Of a stretch of DNA of 64,000 nucleotides, positions 1-9,486 are shown piece after piece. Origin of the DNA: Flammeovirgaceae bacterium SG7u.111 (GTDB taxonomy: Bacteria > Bacteroidota > Bacteroidia > Cytophagales > Flammeovirgaceae); the NCBI GenBank assembly GCA_034044135.1, contig CP139021.1, forward strand, positions 7,540,001 through 7,604,000, in the 5' to 3' direction. A model generated the notes under the pieces. That model saw only the letters and a program-made list of their open reading frames with translations, searched no databases and was not told the DNA's origin. A program made the translations under genes and the position numbers. The first letter of the stretch is position 1. The number at the start of each line of letters is the position of its first letter.

Positions 1-3000
1 GGGTTAAAACGCTTATTTCTCAACTAAGCAAAGAGAAGGAGTATGTCCAAATGCATACAGATTTGCTTTTGGAGGCTCTAAAATGGAAAACGCATCATAA
101 GAGTTCACAGTTTTTGCCCGTAGGGAAGGAGCGGCAAGTTGCTGTAGAATGGTTTGAAAGGACTTTTAATGAAAAAGTGCCTTGTTTGCCTTCGGAGTTG
201 CATTGCGAATATATTTGTGAGGCAAGGAAGAATGCGGAAAATATGATGACCGATGTGTTCATTACCTACGATACTTCTGATAGTATTTATAGGGAAGCGA
301 TTAACCGCATTTTAATACGCAAAGGGATTACTACGTGGGTAGATTTTTATGATATAAAAGCTGGCACCACTTACGAAGATGCCATAGCACAAGGAGTGGA
401 GCAGGCGGATAATTACCTTTTCTTGATTTCTCCTCGCTCAATTGTTTCAGAGTATTGCCTTAGGGAGTTTCAGAGAGCCAAGGAACTGAATAAGTACATT
501 GTCCCGGTGATGGTGGAAGAAACGCCTGAGGCTGACATTCCCTTAGGGATTCGTCAAATCCAATATATAGATTTTAGTAATGCCTTAAAAAAAGGCAAAG
601 GGCCGGGGTTTAAAAATGCTGAAACAGCCCTTCTCAACCGAATTCACGAAGAGCATGATTATTTTCAGAAGCACAAACAGTTTTTAGTGTCTGCCTTGAA
701 ATGGGAAAAGCTTGACAAAAATGACAGTATCCTTTTGCGTGGATTTAACTTGGAAGAGGCTGAAAGTTGGCTTAAAAATGGATTGACCAGAAAATCGAAT
801 CCACCAACAGCTCTCCACATTGAGTTTATAGAAGCAAGTAAGTCTAAGGTAGGGCAGTTAAAAACCGAGGTGTTTATTTCCTATTCAAGAAAAGATGGGG
901 ATTTTGCCCGAAGGCTTAATAACAAACTTCAGGTTTATGGAAAAACAACTTGGTTTGATCAGGAAAGCATTGCCGATGGAAGTGATTTTGAAAAAGAGAT
1001 TTTCAAGGGGATAGATAGTTCCGATAACTTTTTGTTCATAATCAGTCCAGACTCAGTGGGTTCAGAATTTTGTGAGAGAGAAGTTGTATATGCAGCCGAA
1101 CATGGTAAAAGACTGGTTCCTGTAATTTGTAGGACGACCGATGAACAAACCGTACCTGAAGACCTATCCAAGGTACAATGGCTGAATTTTGTGGGAAAAG
1201 ACTTCGAAACAACGTTCGGCAAGCTGGTTTTTATGCTCGATACTGATCGGGAATATGTGCAGGAGCACACTCGCTGGTCGCAAAGAAGCCAAGATTGGAT
1301 AGCCAAAGGGAAATCAGAGGATCTATTGTTGAGGGGAAAGGAACTGGAACAAGCTAGAGACTGGCTTGACACGGCACTCACAGAAGAAAAAAAACCAGGA
1401 CCTACTGAAAGACACCATTTGTTCATCACGGCCAGCTATGAAGCGTTTATTGCATTACAGCAGGCTGAAGAACAGCGGAAAATGGAGGTAGAGCGTATAA
1501 AAAGGGAAAAGAGAGAGGAGGAGCTTAAGGTGATAATGGAGCGAAAAAGTGCTCGAAAGCAGCGTAGACTTCTCATTTTACTTATTATCTTTTTATTGGC
1601 GTCGTTGGGCTTGCTAATTTATGCAAGGCTAGAGAGGAAGAAAGCTATAGCTGCTGCTGAAAAAGCAGAAGAAGCGGCTAGCGTAGCAAGACTAGCTGAA
1701 AAAAAGGCTACTGATGAAAAAAGGAGGGCGGATTATCAAAGAGATTTGGCAAATAAAAGAAGGGACGAGGCGAACGAAAAAAGAAAAGAAGCGGAAGATG
1801 CAAGGCTGGCCGAGGCGAAAAAAACAAAACTGCTTGAGTTGGAGACTATAAGGACTGATTCTTTAAGAAAAGTAGCTGAGGTTGAAAAAAAATATGCAGT
1901 TGCACAAGCGAAGCAAGCTAAGTTAGCAGCAATTGAAGCGAAAGCAAGTAAAGAAAGAGCTGATCAAAAAGCTCAGGAAGCAGAAGACAACGCTAAGAAA
2001 GTAAAACAGGTTGCAGAAGTATCTTCATTGGTGAGGTATATGGCAAATCGGTCTAGAGAAATAGATGACCCTGATTTGCAGGCTCTGGTAGCAATGCATG
2101 CTCGTGAAATTCATAAAGATTATCAAGGTTATGAATACGAGCCTGAAATTTACGGATCGTTGTACGAAGCTCTTAAAGGTCTAAAAGGAGATAGTTACAA
2201 CCTAAAAGTATTAGGGAGTAGAGAGAATATAACAGGGCTTACCGTTACCGAAGAATATGTGTATGCTGCTACGGATGATGGTTCTGTTAAAAGCTTTAAG
2301 TGGGACCCGAACAAAGGGGTTATAGGTGTTGAACATAAAAAATGGTCAACTCTTAGGAGGAAAACAGTTTTCGTAAAAACAGAATTTTTCAATACGGAAG
2401 TATTGGTTACTCCCGACGAAGAATGGATAGCAGTTGGAAATGAGAATTTTAATACGTTTTATTTTGCTACACAAAGCCCTAAAGAATATCATTTTGAAGG
2501 GCATACGGGAAAAATATTGTCCTTAGCAATTTCCCCCGACCAAAAGACACTTTATACGTCTGGTCAAGACAATAAAATATTTGCTTGTAACTTGGATACT
2601 TATGAAAGTACTCTTTTTGCAGAAAATAAAAGGGATGCAAATGCTCTTGCTATCAGTCCTGAGGGGACACTCTACGGAATTTTGGAGAATGGGGATATAA
2701 TGATGTGGAACGGTGCAAAAGAAGCCTCAGTGTTTAAGAAAAACAACCGCTTTTTTGGAAAAGGGACGGAAATAGCAATCAGTAAAGATGGGAAATGGCT
2801 TGCTGTAGGGTATAGTCATGGAGAAATCGATATTTTAAATATCAATCACCCAGGAGCCTTTGCTAAAAAGTTTTATGGTCACAAGGGCATAGTCGAAGAT
2901 ATCAAGTTTTCTGATGACGGTAGGTTTTTGGCTTCGCTTAGTATAGATGGACGGGTCTATCTGCGGGACATGATCAACTTTGAAGAAAAACCTCGCATTT

Positions 3001-3227
3001 TGGAAGGAGGGTTGACTTTCGGAAAGTCTATTTCTTTTAGTAGGGATAGTAAATATCTAATGGTGGGGAATGGAAACAGCATTATGGCCCACCCCATAGA
3101 TATGGATATGATGGCAAACCAGCTTTGCGAGAGTATAAGTAGAAGTAAGAAAATGTCAAAAGAGGAGTGGGATAGGTACGGTATCCAAATGATTAATGAT
3201 GTTAAAAAGTTAAATGTTTGTGAGTAA
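1..3227 (+). CDS. Multi-TIR, transmembrane, WD40-repeat protein (5' truncated by window edge)
   Basis: The frame is open to base 1, so the Met at 51 is probably internal. Residues just before and after it (EYVQ, ALKW) match the linker that follows each later TIR domain, so at least one more TIR lies outside the window. Counting from the Met at 51: linker about 1-60, TIR at 65-175, linker 205-265, TIR at 272-385, linker 395-460. These are followed by a charged coiled coil, one membrane segment near 506-525, a long Ala/Lys/Glu coiled coil to about 660, and WD40-like blades about 715-1030. Both TIRs keep the glutamate after the Ser-Glu-x-Cys motif (CLREF, CEREV), the position of the NADase catalytic Glu in active TIRs. 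A role in NAD-cleaving defence or in signalling scaffolding is inference. The stop overlaps the next start by one base (TAATG). Confidence 0.85.
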   Translation, partial: VKTLISQLSKEKEYVQMHTDLLLEALKWKTHHKSSQFLPVGKERQVAVEWFERTFNEKVPCLPSELHCEYICEARKNAENMMTDVFITYDTSDSIYREAINRILIRKGITTWVDFYDIKAGTTYEDAIAQGVEQADNYLFLISPRSIVSEYCLREFQRAKELNKYIVPVMVEETPEADIPLGIRQIQYIDFSNALKKGKGPGFKNAETALLNRIHEEHDYFQKHKQFLVSALKWEKLDKNDSILLRGFNLEEAESWLKNGLTRKSNPPTALHIEFIEASKSKVGQLKTEVFISYSRKDGDFARRLNNKLQVYGKTTWFDQESIADGSDFEKEIFKGIDSSDNFLFIISPDSVGSEFCEREVVYAAEHGKRLVPVICRTTDEQTVPEDLSKVQWLNFVGKDFETTFGKLVFMLDTDREYVQEHTRWSQRSQDWIAKGKSEDLLLRGKELEQARDWLDTALTEEKKPGPTERHHLFITASYEAFIALQQAEEQRKMEVERIKREKREEELKVIMERKSARKQRRLLILLIIFLLASLGLLIYARLERKKAIAAAEKAEEAASVARLAEKKATDEKRRADYQRDLANKRRDEANEKRKEAEDARLAEAKKTKLLELETIRTDSLRKVAEVEKKYAVAQAKQAKLAAIEAKASKERADQKAQEAEDNAKKVKQVAEVSSLVRYMANRSREIDDPDLQALVAMHAREIHKDYQGYEYEPEIYGSLYEALKGLKGDSYNLKVLGSRENITGLTVTEEYVYAATDDGSVKSFKWDPNKGVIGVEHKKWSTLRRKTVFVKTEFFNTEVLVTPDEEWIAVGNENFNTFYFATQSPKEYHFEGHTGKILSLAISPDQKTLYTSGQDNKIFACNLDTYESTLFAENKRDANALAISPEGTLYGILENGDIMMWNGAKEASVFKKNNRFFGKGTEIAISKDGKWLAVGYSHGEIDILNINHPGAFAKKFYGHKGIVEDIKFSDDGRFLASLSIDGRVYLRDMINFEEKPRILEGGLTFGKSISFSRDSKYLMVGNGNSIMAHPIDMDMMANQLCESISRSKKMSKEEWDRYGIQMINDVKKLNVCE

Positions 3228-4267
3228 TGAGGTCTGTGTATAAAAAAATAATCATAGCAGTATTTTTGGGGATGGGCTTTTTACAAGTGCGGGCACAAGG
3301 GGAGGATTCTTGTCAGGTTTCTATTAGAAACGCAGAAACAAATTACAAAAATGGAAGGCTATATCAAATTATAAACCTGAAAGACTGCATCAATTACCTT
3401 TCTTCCAGAGAGCAAAAAGCTAGAGCTTATTACCTTTTGTTTAAGGCGTATGCCCATACGGACCAAGATTCATTGGCCGATTTGGCCATGTCCGATTTTC
3501 TAAGGCACGATCCTAATTATAATGCTTCGGGCGAAGACAATAAGTTCAGGTATTTCTCCCAAAAGTTCATTAACCGTCCTTATGAAATAGCCTTTTTTGG
3601 AGGGGTGAATTTCAATGTGGTAAGCAATGGAAACAGAGGGACGAGCTACCTTTTTGGGGTGAGCCATAGCAATGAGTTTTACCCAGAGCTTTTTTTTACA
3701 AAAAGTTTAAAAATAACTCAACGTATTAATGATCAGTATTCGGCGAAAGGTAAAGAACGGTGGTTGGTCGATAATGGAAATGAAAAAGGTTTTATTGATG
3801 AGTTTACCGCACCTGTATATGGTGAATTATCTTTAGGGTTAAAGCATTTTCCTTTCCACCGAACCAACAAATGGAACTTCTTTTATGAGGGAGGAATAGC
3901 TTTCAACCTGATTATAGGTAATAGGTTCAATGAAGCTATTTTTCATATTTTTGAGACAGAAGAGGGTGATACAAGCGATCCAGCCTTGATTTATGAAGAG
4001 CGAGAGCCTCAAAATGACGTGGAGATAGAGCCTGTCTTTAATGTAGCGCCTTATGTAGGAGCAGGTTTTAGGAGAGAACTAGAGACTGGTAAGTTAGAAC
4101 TAGGCTTAAGGGTACAGAGCAATTTAATTCGTCAAGAGTATTCCTATGATATGCGTCCTCTTTTGATGATGACGGGTTATGAGCATGAGGAGTTCAGGTC
4201 GGTTACAACAGAACTAGTCATTGGTTATGTCATCAATCGATATCGCATAAAAAAATTCCAGAAATAG
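3227..4267 (+). CDS. Secreted outer-membrane-type beta-barrel protein, coupled to the TIR gene
   Basis: This 346-residue protein has an N-terminal signal peptide ending near VRAQG. An alpha-helical, TPR-like region follows (about 25-115, with a Cys pair at about 28 and 53). The C-terminal half is rich in alternating hydrophobic/aromatic strands (FFGGVNFN, GELSLGLKHF, YVGAGFRRELE, TTELVIGYVI), as in outer-membrane beta-barrels. Its ATG uses the last A of the preceding stop codon, so the two genes are probably translationally coupled and act together at the envelope. I do not recognise a named family, and the barrel assignment is inference from the strand pattern. Confidence 0.7.
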   Translation: MRSVYKKIIIAVFLGMGFLQVRAQGEDSCQVSIRNAETNYKNGRLYQIINLKDCINYLSSREQKARAYYLLFKAYAHTDQDSLADLAMSDFLRHDPNYNASGEDNKFRYFSQKFINRPYEIAFFGGVNFNVVSNGNRGTSYLFGVSHSNEFYPELFFTKSLKITQRINDQYSAKGKERWLVDNGNEKGFIDEFTAPVYGELSLGLKHFPFHRTNKWNFFYEGGIAFNLIIGNRFNEAIFHIFETEEGDTSDPALIYEEREPQNDVEIEPVFNVAPYVGAGFRRELETGKLELGLRVQSNLIRQEYSYDMRPLLMMTGYEHEEFRSVTTELVIGYVINRYRIKKFQK

Positions 4268-4329
4268 CAGAGCCTTCATTATAATGACCTTCCTTTTTTA
4301 TTTATAGTATATGGTGTTGTTTGCCATTA

Positions 4330-4345
4330 ACTGTTTGCAAACAGT
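4330..4345. promoter_or_regulatory. Perfect 16-bp palindrome upstream of the TonB receptor gene
   Basis: The sequence ACTGTTTGCAAACAGT is a perfect palindrome about 200 bases before the receptor start and 63 bases after the preceding stop. It could be an operator. It could also be a weak terminator, since a short T-run follows within about 10 bases. No regulator can be assigned from the window. Confidence 0.3.
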
Positions 4346-4545
4346 GGTTAACTTTTTACTTACCTCAATAATAAGCCTGCTGATTTCCTGTTTTATTACA
4401 AATTTATGTGATAGAGGTATCATCGTTTCTCCTGCACAATAAAGTATACAAGCCAAATATTCTTTTGATTAACATTTTTGCCGATACAGTTAAGTCTATC
4501 GGTACATATTCATTTGAATTAAATAGACAAAATTTTGCTCAAATT

Positions 4546-6852
4546 ATGAGAGGATTAATAATCTGTATAGTTATACTTTTTAATTTATCTGACACATTAC
4601 TCTTTGCCCAAGAAAGAGAGGATATCCCAGATACTTATGTGCTAAAGGTCGATGAGTTGATGAATCTTGAAAGGAAAAGTAGTTATGATAAAGAGATAGT
4701 ATCGGCTTCTAAAAAGGCTGAATCTTTATTTGAAGCTCCTGTATCGGCATCTGTTCTAACGCGCGAAGAGATCAAAGCTTCTGGAGCCACTTCTATTCCC
4801 GAAGCCCTTCGGTTAGTTCCTGGTGTAATCGTTAGGCAACTGACCAATGGGAACTATAATGTACATATCAGAGGTATGGATTGGCTTCCATATCAAGGTG
4901 AGGAGGAATTGCTAACGGGGCTGAACAAGCTTTCTTTGGTAATGATAGATGGACGTCCCGTGTTCAACTACTTGATGGGCAGTACTTTTTGGCAGACTTT
5001 ACCTGTAGATCTCAATGATGTAGAAAGGATAGAGGTGATCAGAGGGCCTGCATCGTCTCTTTACGGTCCAAATGCCGTTACTGGTGTGATAAACATTATT
5101 ACTGCAAGGGCACAAAGAAATGGAGTGTTTGCAATGGCCAATGCCCAAACAGGCTCTTATAACACAAGTATAATGAATGCTTCTGTTGGTTACCGCTTTA
5201 ATGAAAAATTCAGTGTTATAGCCTCTGCTAACAAACAGTATAGAGAAAGAACCACAGAAATGCATTACAGCAAGGCTGACTCTGCTTATATGCCAATAGA
5301 AGAAATTCCTCTATTCGGAGGGCTGGTGTCCCAAGAAACCATATTGGAAACAATGTATCAAGATAACCATGTGTCTTATGATAAATCAGGGTTTAATTTA
5401 CTTTTAGAGCATAAGCCAATGCCTAATATTTCATATTATCTAAGAGGCGGTGCTGAAAACTCATTTACAAATGATGCCTTATTTCCTGACTATGAGGCTG
5501 TACTTCACAAAGGTAAATCGAATACAAAGTATATAGAAGCTGCTGGGAATGTCCATAACCTCAATTTTAAGGCCTCTTATATGTTTGGAGATCAGGATAT
5601 AGCTATTGGTTTGTATCATAAACAAGAAACAGAGTTTATAGATGCTGATATATCTTATAATTTGCAATTAGGAAAACTATCTATATTGCCTTCAGTGAGT
5701 TACAGGAAGTCCACCTATTGGCATCCATTAGATCCCGAATTACTTATCTCAAATTCGGATGAAATGTTTGATAATATAGTGTCAGGAATAGACCCTTCAT
5801 TGCCTCTAGATCAAGCATTAGGACTGGCGTTTGCTAATGCTTTTGCCCCTCCTTATACCATGATGGATGGGAAATCTGTTATTGAAAACCCTGGAGCATC
5901 TTTCAAACTAGAATACAGGGCATTAGCAGACAAGCTCAGGTTTGTCGCTTCGGTTCGTGCTGATCAATATGTGAACTTATCAGATGATATAGATTTGTCG
6001 TATCAGTTTTCGACCACTTTTAAGCTTAAAGAAGGTCACTTGATAAGGGCAGAATATGCTAAGTCCTATACAAGCCAGTTTCTGATCAATACCCAAGTGA
6101 CGTTTATGGTGCCGCAGACATTTGATCTTGGTTTACCATTTGGAATACCTGGTTTGTCGATAACAAATGGTAATAAAAGCCTTACTCCTACAAGTCAAAG
6201 TTTGGTAGAAATTGGTTATAGAGGGAAACTTGCAAAAAACTTTTCAGTAGATGTGGAAGCTTTTAGGGGTGAAGTGAATGATATGATATCTGTAGTAAAG
6301 GGAGAAACTGAAATTGATTTGGCAGCTCAACCAATTCCTAAAGTGATTTTAAACCAACCTATGGCGAATATTCCATCAAAAGCTGTTCAAACAGGTGTTA
6401 CTTTGTCTATGAATTATACTTCTAAAAACTTTTGGGTTAGGCCTTATTTGACTTTACAACAATCCAAAGTGCTGGATCATGCAAGGTATTTTGATCTCAT
6501 AGACCTAGGGGATGAGTTAGAAATCAAACCTGAAGTAGACCATGAAGCTACACCAAGCTTATATGGAGGTGTCTATTTTAACTATCAGCTTTTTAATAAA
6601 CTAAATTTTAACATTACAACATACTACATGTCTGACCAGATTTATTATAGAGGTCAGCCTAATGAAGTCAGTGCAGCATTTTCTACTGGGGATAGGATTG
6701 TTACTAATCTGAAATTTGCATTGGACCTGAATAAGCAAACATCCTTTTTTATTAGTGTAAGAGATTTATCAAATAGCGAAGAGTCAGAGTATTATTATAC
6801 CGATCCTGTCAAAACAATGTACTTGGCAGGAATTAATTTTGAACTCAAGTAA
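4546..6852 (+). CDS. TonB-dependent outer membrane receptor
   Basis: I chose the ATG at 4546 because it opens a clean signal peptide (MRGLIICIVILF...LLFAQ). The open frame reaches back to 4408, but the residues before it do not look like a signal sequence. From this start the protein has 768 residues. A plug domain follows the signal: VSASVLTREEIKASGA, IPEALRLVPGV, then RIEVIRGPASSLYGPNAV, a typical plug motif of TonB-dependent siderophore/colicin-type receptors. The rest is a beta-barrel ending in an aromatic-rich strand (MYLAGINFELK). It should import a large ligand across the outer membrane using TonB energy. The ligand is not identifiable and no SusD partner is adjacent. The gene is followed after 35 bases by a TPR/SpoIIE gene on the same strand, perhaps co-transcribed. 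Confidence 0.88.
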   Translation: MRGLIICIVILFNLSDTLLFAQEREDIPDTYVLKVDELMNLERKSSYDKEIVSASKKAESLFEAPVSASVLTREEIKASGATSIPEALRLVPGVIVRQLTNGNYNVHIRGMDWLPYQGEEELLTGLNKLSLVMIDGRPVFNYLMGSTFWQTLPVDLNDVERIEVIRGPASSLYGPNAVTGVINIITARAQRNGVFAMANAQTGSYNTSIMNASVGYRFNEKFSVIASANKQYRERTTEMHYSKADSAYMPIEEIPLFGGLVSQETILETMYQDNHVSYDKSGFNLLLEHKPMPNISYYLRGGAENSFTNDALFPDYEAVLHKGKSNTKYIEAAGNVHNLNFKASYMFGDQDIAIGLYHKQETEFIDADISYNLQLGKLSILPSVSYRKSTYWHPLDPELLISNSDEMFDNIVSGIDPSLPLDQALGLAFANAFAPPYTMMDGKSVIENPGASFKLEYRALADKLRFVASVRADQYVNLSDDIDLSYQFSTTFKLKEGHLIRAEYAKSYTSQFLINTQVTFMVPQTFDLGLPFGIPGLSITNGNKSLTPTSQSLVEIGYRGKLAKNFSVDVEAFRGEVNDMISVVKGETEIDLAAQPIPKVILNQPMANIPSKAVQTGVTLSMNYTSKNFWVRPYLTLQQSKVLDHARYFDLIDLGDELEIKPEVDHEATPSLYGGVYFNYQLFNKLNFNITTYYMSDQIYYRGQPNEVSAAFSTGDRIVTNLKFALDLNKQTSFFISVRDLSNSEESEYYYTDPVKTMYLAGINFELK

Positions 6853-6887
6853 CTTCTGCCACTGACTAACTTAAGAAATTCAATAAT

Positions 6888-9296
6888 ATGAAACTCAATA
6901 AGTTTTTAACTACAATATTTTTGGCTTTGGGCTCTATGTATATGGTTCAAGCGCAAGATGCCAATCAGGATCAGTTGTTAACATTACTCGAAGCCTATGA
7001 GGATGCCGGGTCTAATGCTAAAAAAGCGAGCGTAATGTATGAAGTGGCGCAGATGTACGAAATACAAGGGGTTTACAGACAAAGCTTTGAAGCATATGAA
7101 AAGACATTAGAGCTTGAAGAAAATGGTGATGTTGACATAAGAAGTAATGTACTGACAAAACTTTCCCAACTTGCCATTTCCATTCAAAAATATAATAAAG
7201 CGATAGCTTATAGAAAGCAGCTGATCACTCTTCAGGAATCCCAAGGAAATGATAAGGCAATTGTTTCTTCCAAAAAACATATTGCCAACGTAGCGATCTT
7301 ATCTGAAAATTATGAGGAAGCTTTGGGTATTTATGATGGACTGATAAGAGATTTGTCCAGCGGAGATAGTCCTAAAGAACTAGCCCAAGCTTATAATAAC
7401 CAAGGTTATGTTCTTAAAAAAATGGGAAAAGATGCTGATGCTACAGAATGTTTCAAGCAAGCGCTTGGGGTGTATCAAACCCAAGAAAAGCTTAAGGGAG
7501 AGGTAGATATTGATATTTTTACAAATATTGGTATTTCATATTCTTATCTAGGCGACTTCTATAAGGCAATTGATTATTTTGAGAAATCGAAAAAAGCATA
7601 TAGCAATAAAGGAGATGAGCTTAATGAAGCTAGAAGCAACAACTATATAGGTGCCACGCAGTATGTAAGAGGGGATAATTTGCAAGCGCAGATGGCACTG
7701 GAAGATGCGATAAAGCTTGGTGAAAAAGTTGGAAATAAAGAGGTTCTGAGTGAAAGTTATAAGATTTTGGCGGAGGTTTTTGCCGCAGAAAAAGATTTTG
7801 AAGCATCCCAAAATGCTTTGAAAAAGCATTTAGATCTTAAAGGACAACTGGAGGAGGAGGCTGAAGCCAAAAGGAAAGAGGCGCTTCAAAGGCAGTTAGA
7901 GGCAGAAAGAAATGAAAATGCTTTGAAGCAAGCTTTAGCTCAGCGTCGTGAACAAGAGCTGGCATTGAAACAGGCAAAGCTTGAAGCAGATCAGCGTGAG
8001 AATGAATTGAAAATTCAGCAGCAGCAGTTCGATTTGCTTTCAAGGGAAAAGGAATTACAAGAAACGCAGTTGGCTAACCAAAAGTTAGAAAAACAGCGAG
8101 TACAACAAGCTTTACAGTTGGCAAAAGAACAGCTAGACAAACAGCAAAGTGCGCAAGAAATAGCCGCTTTGCAGCAAGAAAGAGAACGCCAGATAGCAGA
8201 GCTTAAGCAAAAGGAATTGGAAGAAAGTGAAAGGCAAAAAGCGATGGAGCTTTTGCAAGCAGAAAAGAAAATTCAAGAGCAAGAGCTCGCCCAAGAAAGT
8301 GCAAATAAGAAATTTTACCTAGGTGGTTTTGTCCTTATCGGAGCATTCCTAGCTTTTGCCTTATATAGCCTTATCCAAAGGAGTAAGGCAAATAAGGTAT
8401 TGAAGTTCCAACAAGAGGAAATCCAAGAGAAAAATGAAGAGCTTTCGGCAAGTGAAGAAGAATTGAGGCAAAATATGGAAGAGCTTAAAGCTACTCAAGA
8501 GGTTTTGTCAGAACAAAAAGAAACATTGCAGAGTCATTTCCAGAAAATCACGCATAGTATTACTTATGCAGAAACAATTCAAAATGCCATTTTGCCGCCT
8601 GTTTCGCTCCAGCAAAAACTTTTCCCTGAAAGTTTCTTGATCTACAAACCTAAGGATATTGTATCAGGTGATTTTTATTGGTGTTCTACCAATGGTAAAA
8701 AAAGAGTAGCATCAGTAATTGACTGTACGGGGCACGGTGTGCCGGGCGCTTTCATGTCGGTAATTGGTAATAATCTGTTAAGTGAAATTATTGAACGTCA
8801 GGAAATTTACGATCCGGCAAAAATACTTGAGTTGCTGCACGATCAGATTAGGGAAAAGCTAAACCAAGATGAAGGTGCTAACAACGATGGCATGGATATG
8901 GGTATTTGCGTGTTTGAAGACCAACCCGATGGTACCATAAAAATGGAATATGCCGGCGCTAAGCATAAGTTGTTCTTAGCAGGTGCAGAGGGTTTTAATG
9001 AAGTTGATGGGGACAGGAAATCTATTGGAGGAAAGCATAGCTCAAAGCGTACGTTTACAAATCATTCAATAACTCTTTCCAAGGGGACTAGGGTGTACTT
9101 GACTACTGATGGCTACCTTGACCAAGCAAATGATAATAGGAAACGCTTTTCAACTGGGCGCTTTAGAGAGGTGATTCAAAGAAACCATCAAAAGCCAATG
9201 TATGAGCAAAAAATAGTATTTGACAATGCATTGACGGAGCATCAGCAGGATTCAGATCAGCGAGATGATATTACCGTAATGGGTATTGTGGTTTAA
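6888..9296 (+). CDS. TPR sensor with SpoIIE-type PP2C phosphatase domain
   Basis: This 802-residue protein has a signal peptide ending near MVQAQ and periplasmic tetratricopeptide repeats (about 30-320). A Gln/Glu/Lys-rich coiled coil runs from 325 to 470, followed by one membrane helix at about 475-497 (GGFVLIGAFLAFALYSLI). A second coiled coil leads to a cytoplasmic SpoIIE phosphatase domain (about 565-802). Phosphatase motifs include SGDFYW, DCTGHGVPGAFMS, DMGICVFE and QRDDITVMGI, which carry the metal-binding Asp residues. Such proteins dephosphorylate anti-anti-sigma or similar STAS proteins after sensing a signal. A STAS/anti-sigma pair is encoded at 35571-36321, but that pair has its own phosphatase next door. 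A terminator follows at 9323. Confidence 0.85.
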   Translation: MKLNKFLTTIFLALGSMYMVQAQDANQDQLLTLLEAYEDAGSNAKKASVMYEVAQMYEIQGVYRQSFEAYEKTLELEENGDVDIRSNVLTKLSQLAISIQKYNKAIAYRKQLITLQESQGNDKAIVSSKKHIANVAILSENYEEALGIYDGLIRDLSSGDSPKELAQAYNNQGYVLKKMGKDADATECFKQALGVYQTQEKLKGEVDIDIFTNIGISYSYLGDFYKAIDYFEKSKKAYSNKGDELNEARSNNYIGATQYVRGDNLQAQMALEDAIKLGEKVGNKEVLSESYKILAEVFAAEKDFEASQNALKKHLDLKGQLEEEAEAKRKEALQRQLEAERNENALKQALAQRREQELALKQAKLEADQRENELKIQQQQFDLLSREKELQETQLANQKLEKQRVQQALQLAKEQLDKQQSAQEIAALQQERERQIAELKQKELEESERQKAMELLQAEKKIQEQELAQESANKKFYLGGFVLIGAFLAFALYSLIQRSKANKVLKFQQEEIQEKNEELSASEEELRQNMEELKATQEVLSEQKETLQSHFQKITHSITYAETIQNAILPPVSLQQKLFPESFLIYKPKDIVSGDFYWCSTNGKKRVASVIDCTGHGVPGAFMSVIGNNLLSEIIERQEIYDPAKILELLHDQIREKLNQDEGANNDGMDMGICVFEDQPDGTIKMEYAGAKHKLFLAGAEGFNEVDGDRKSIGGKHSSKRTFTNHSITLSKGTRVYLTTDGYLDQANDNRKRFSTGRFREVIQRNHQKPMYEQKIVFDNALTEHQQDSDQRDDITVMGIVV

Positions 9297-9322
9297 GAAT
9301 ACTTAAAAAGTTGGATCATAGG

Positions 9323-9357
9323 GGAGCGTTGTATAAAGTACAATTCTCCTTTTTTTG
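9323..9357 (+). terminator. Intrinsic terminator after the TPR/SpoIIE gene
   Basis: GGAG and TTGTA pair with TACAA and CTCC across a small internal loop, and a run of eight T follows. It lies 27 bases after the stop codon. Confidence 0.6.
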
Positions 9358-9411
9358 TTTCTCTGCATGAGAGATAGGTGAGGTGAATAATAAATTTTTA
9401 CTTGTAATTTT

Positions 9412-9425
9412 TGGTAACGATAACA
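9412..9425. promoter_or_regulatory. Candidate LacI-type operator before the lacI-family gene
   Basis: TGGTAACGATAACA is an imperfect palindrome (5 of 7 pairs) with a central CG, the usual form of LacI-family operators. It lies 62 bases before the regulator's start. Autoregulation is an inference from position and form only. Confidence 0.3.
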
Positions 9426-9486
9426 GAATGTTTAGTTTTCCACTAATTATCTTTTGACCAATATTACAAGAAAATAAAGCTGAAAG

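Noticed and set aside
51-3227. Reading the Met at 51 as the true start of the TIR protein
   Set aside because: The frame is open to base 1 and the residues around the Met match the linker that follows each TIR domain, so it is internal.
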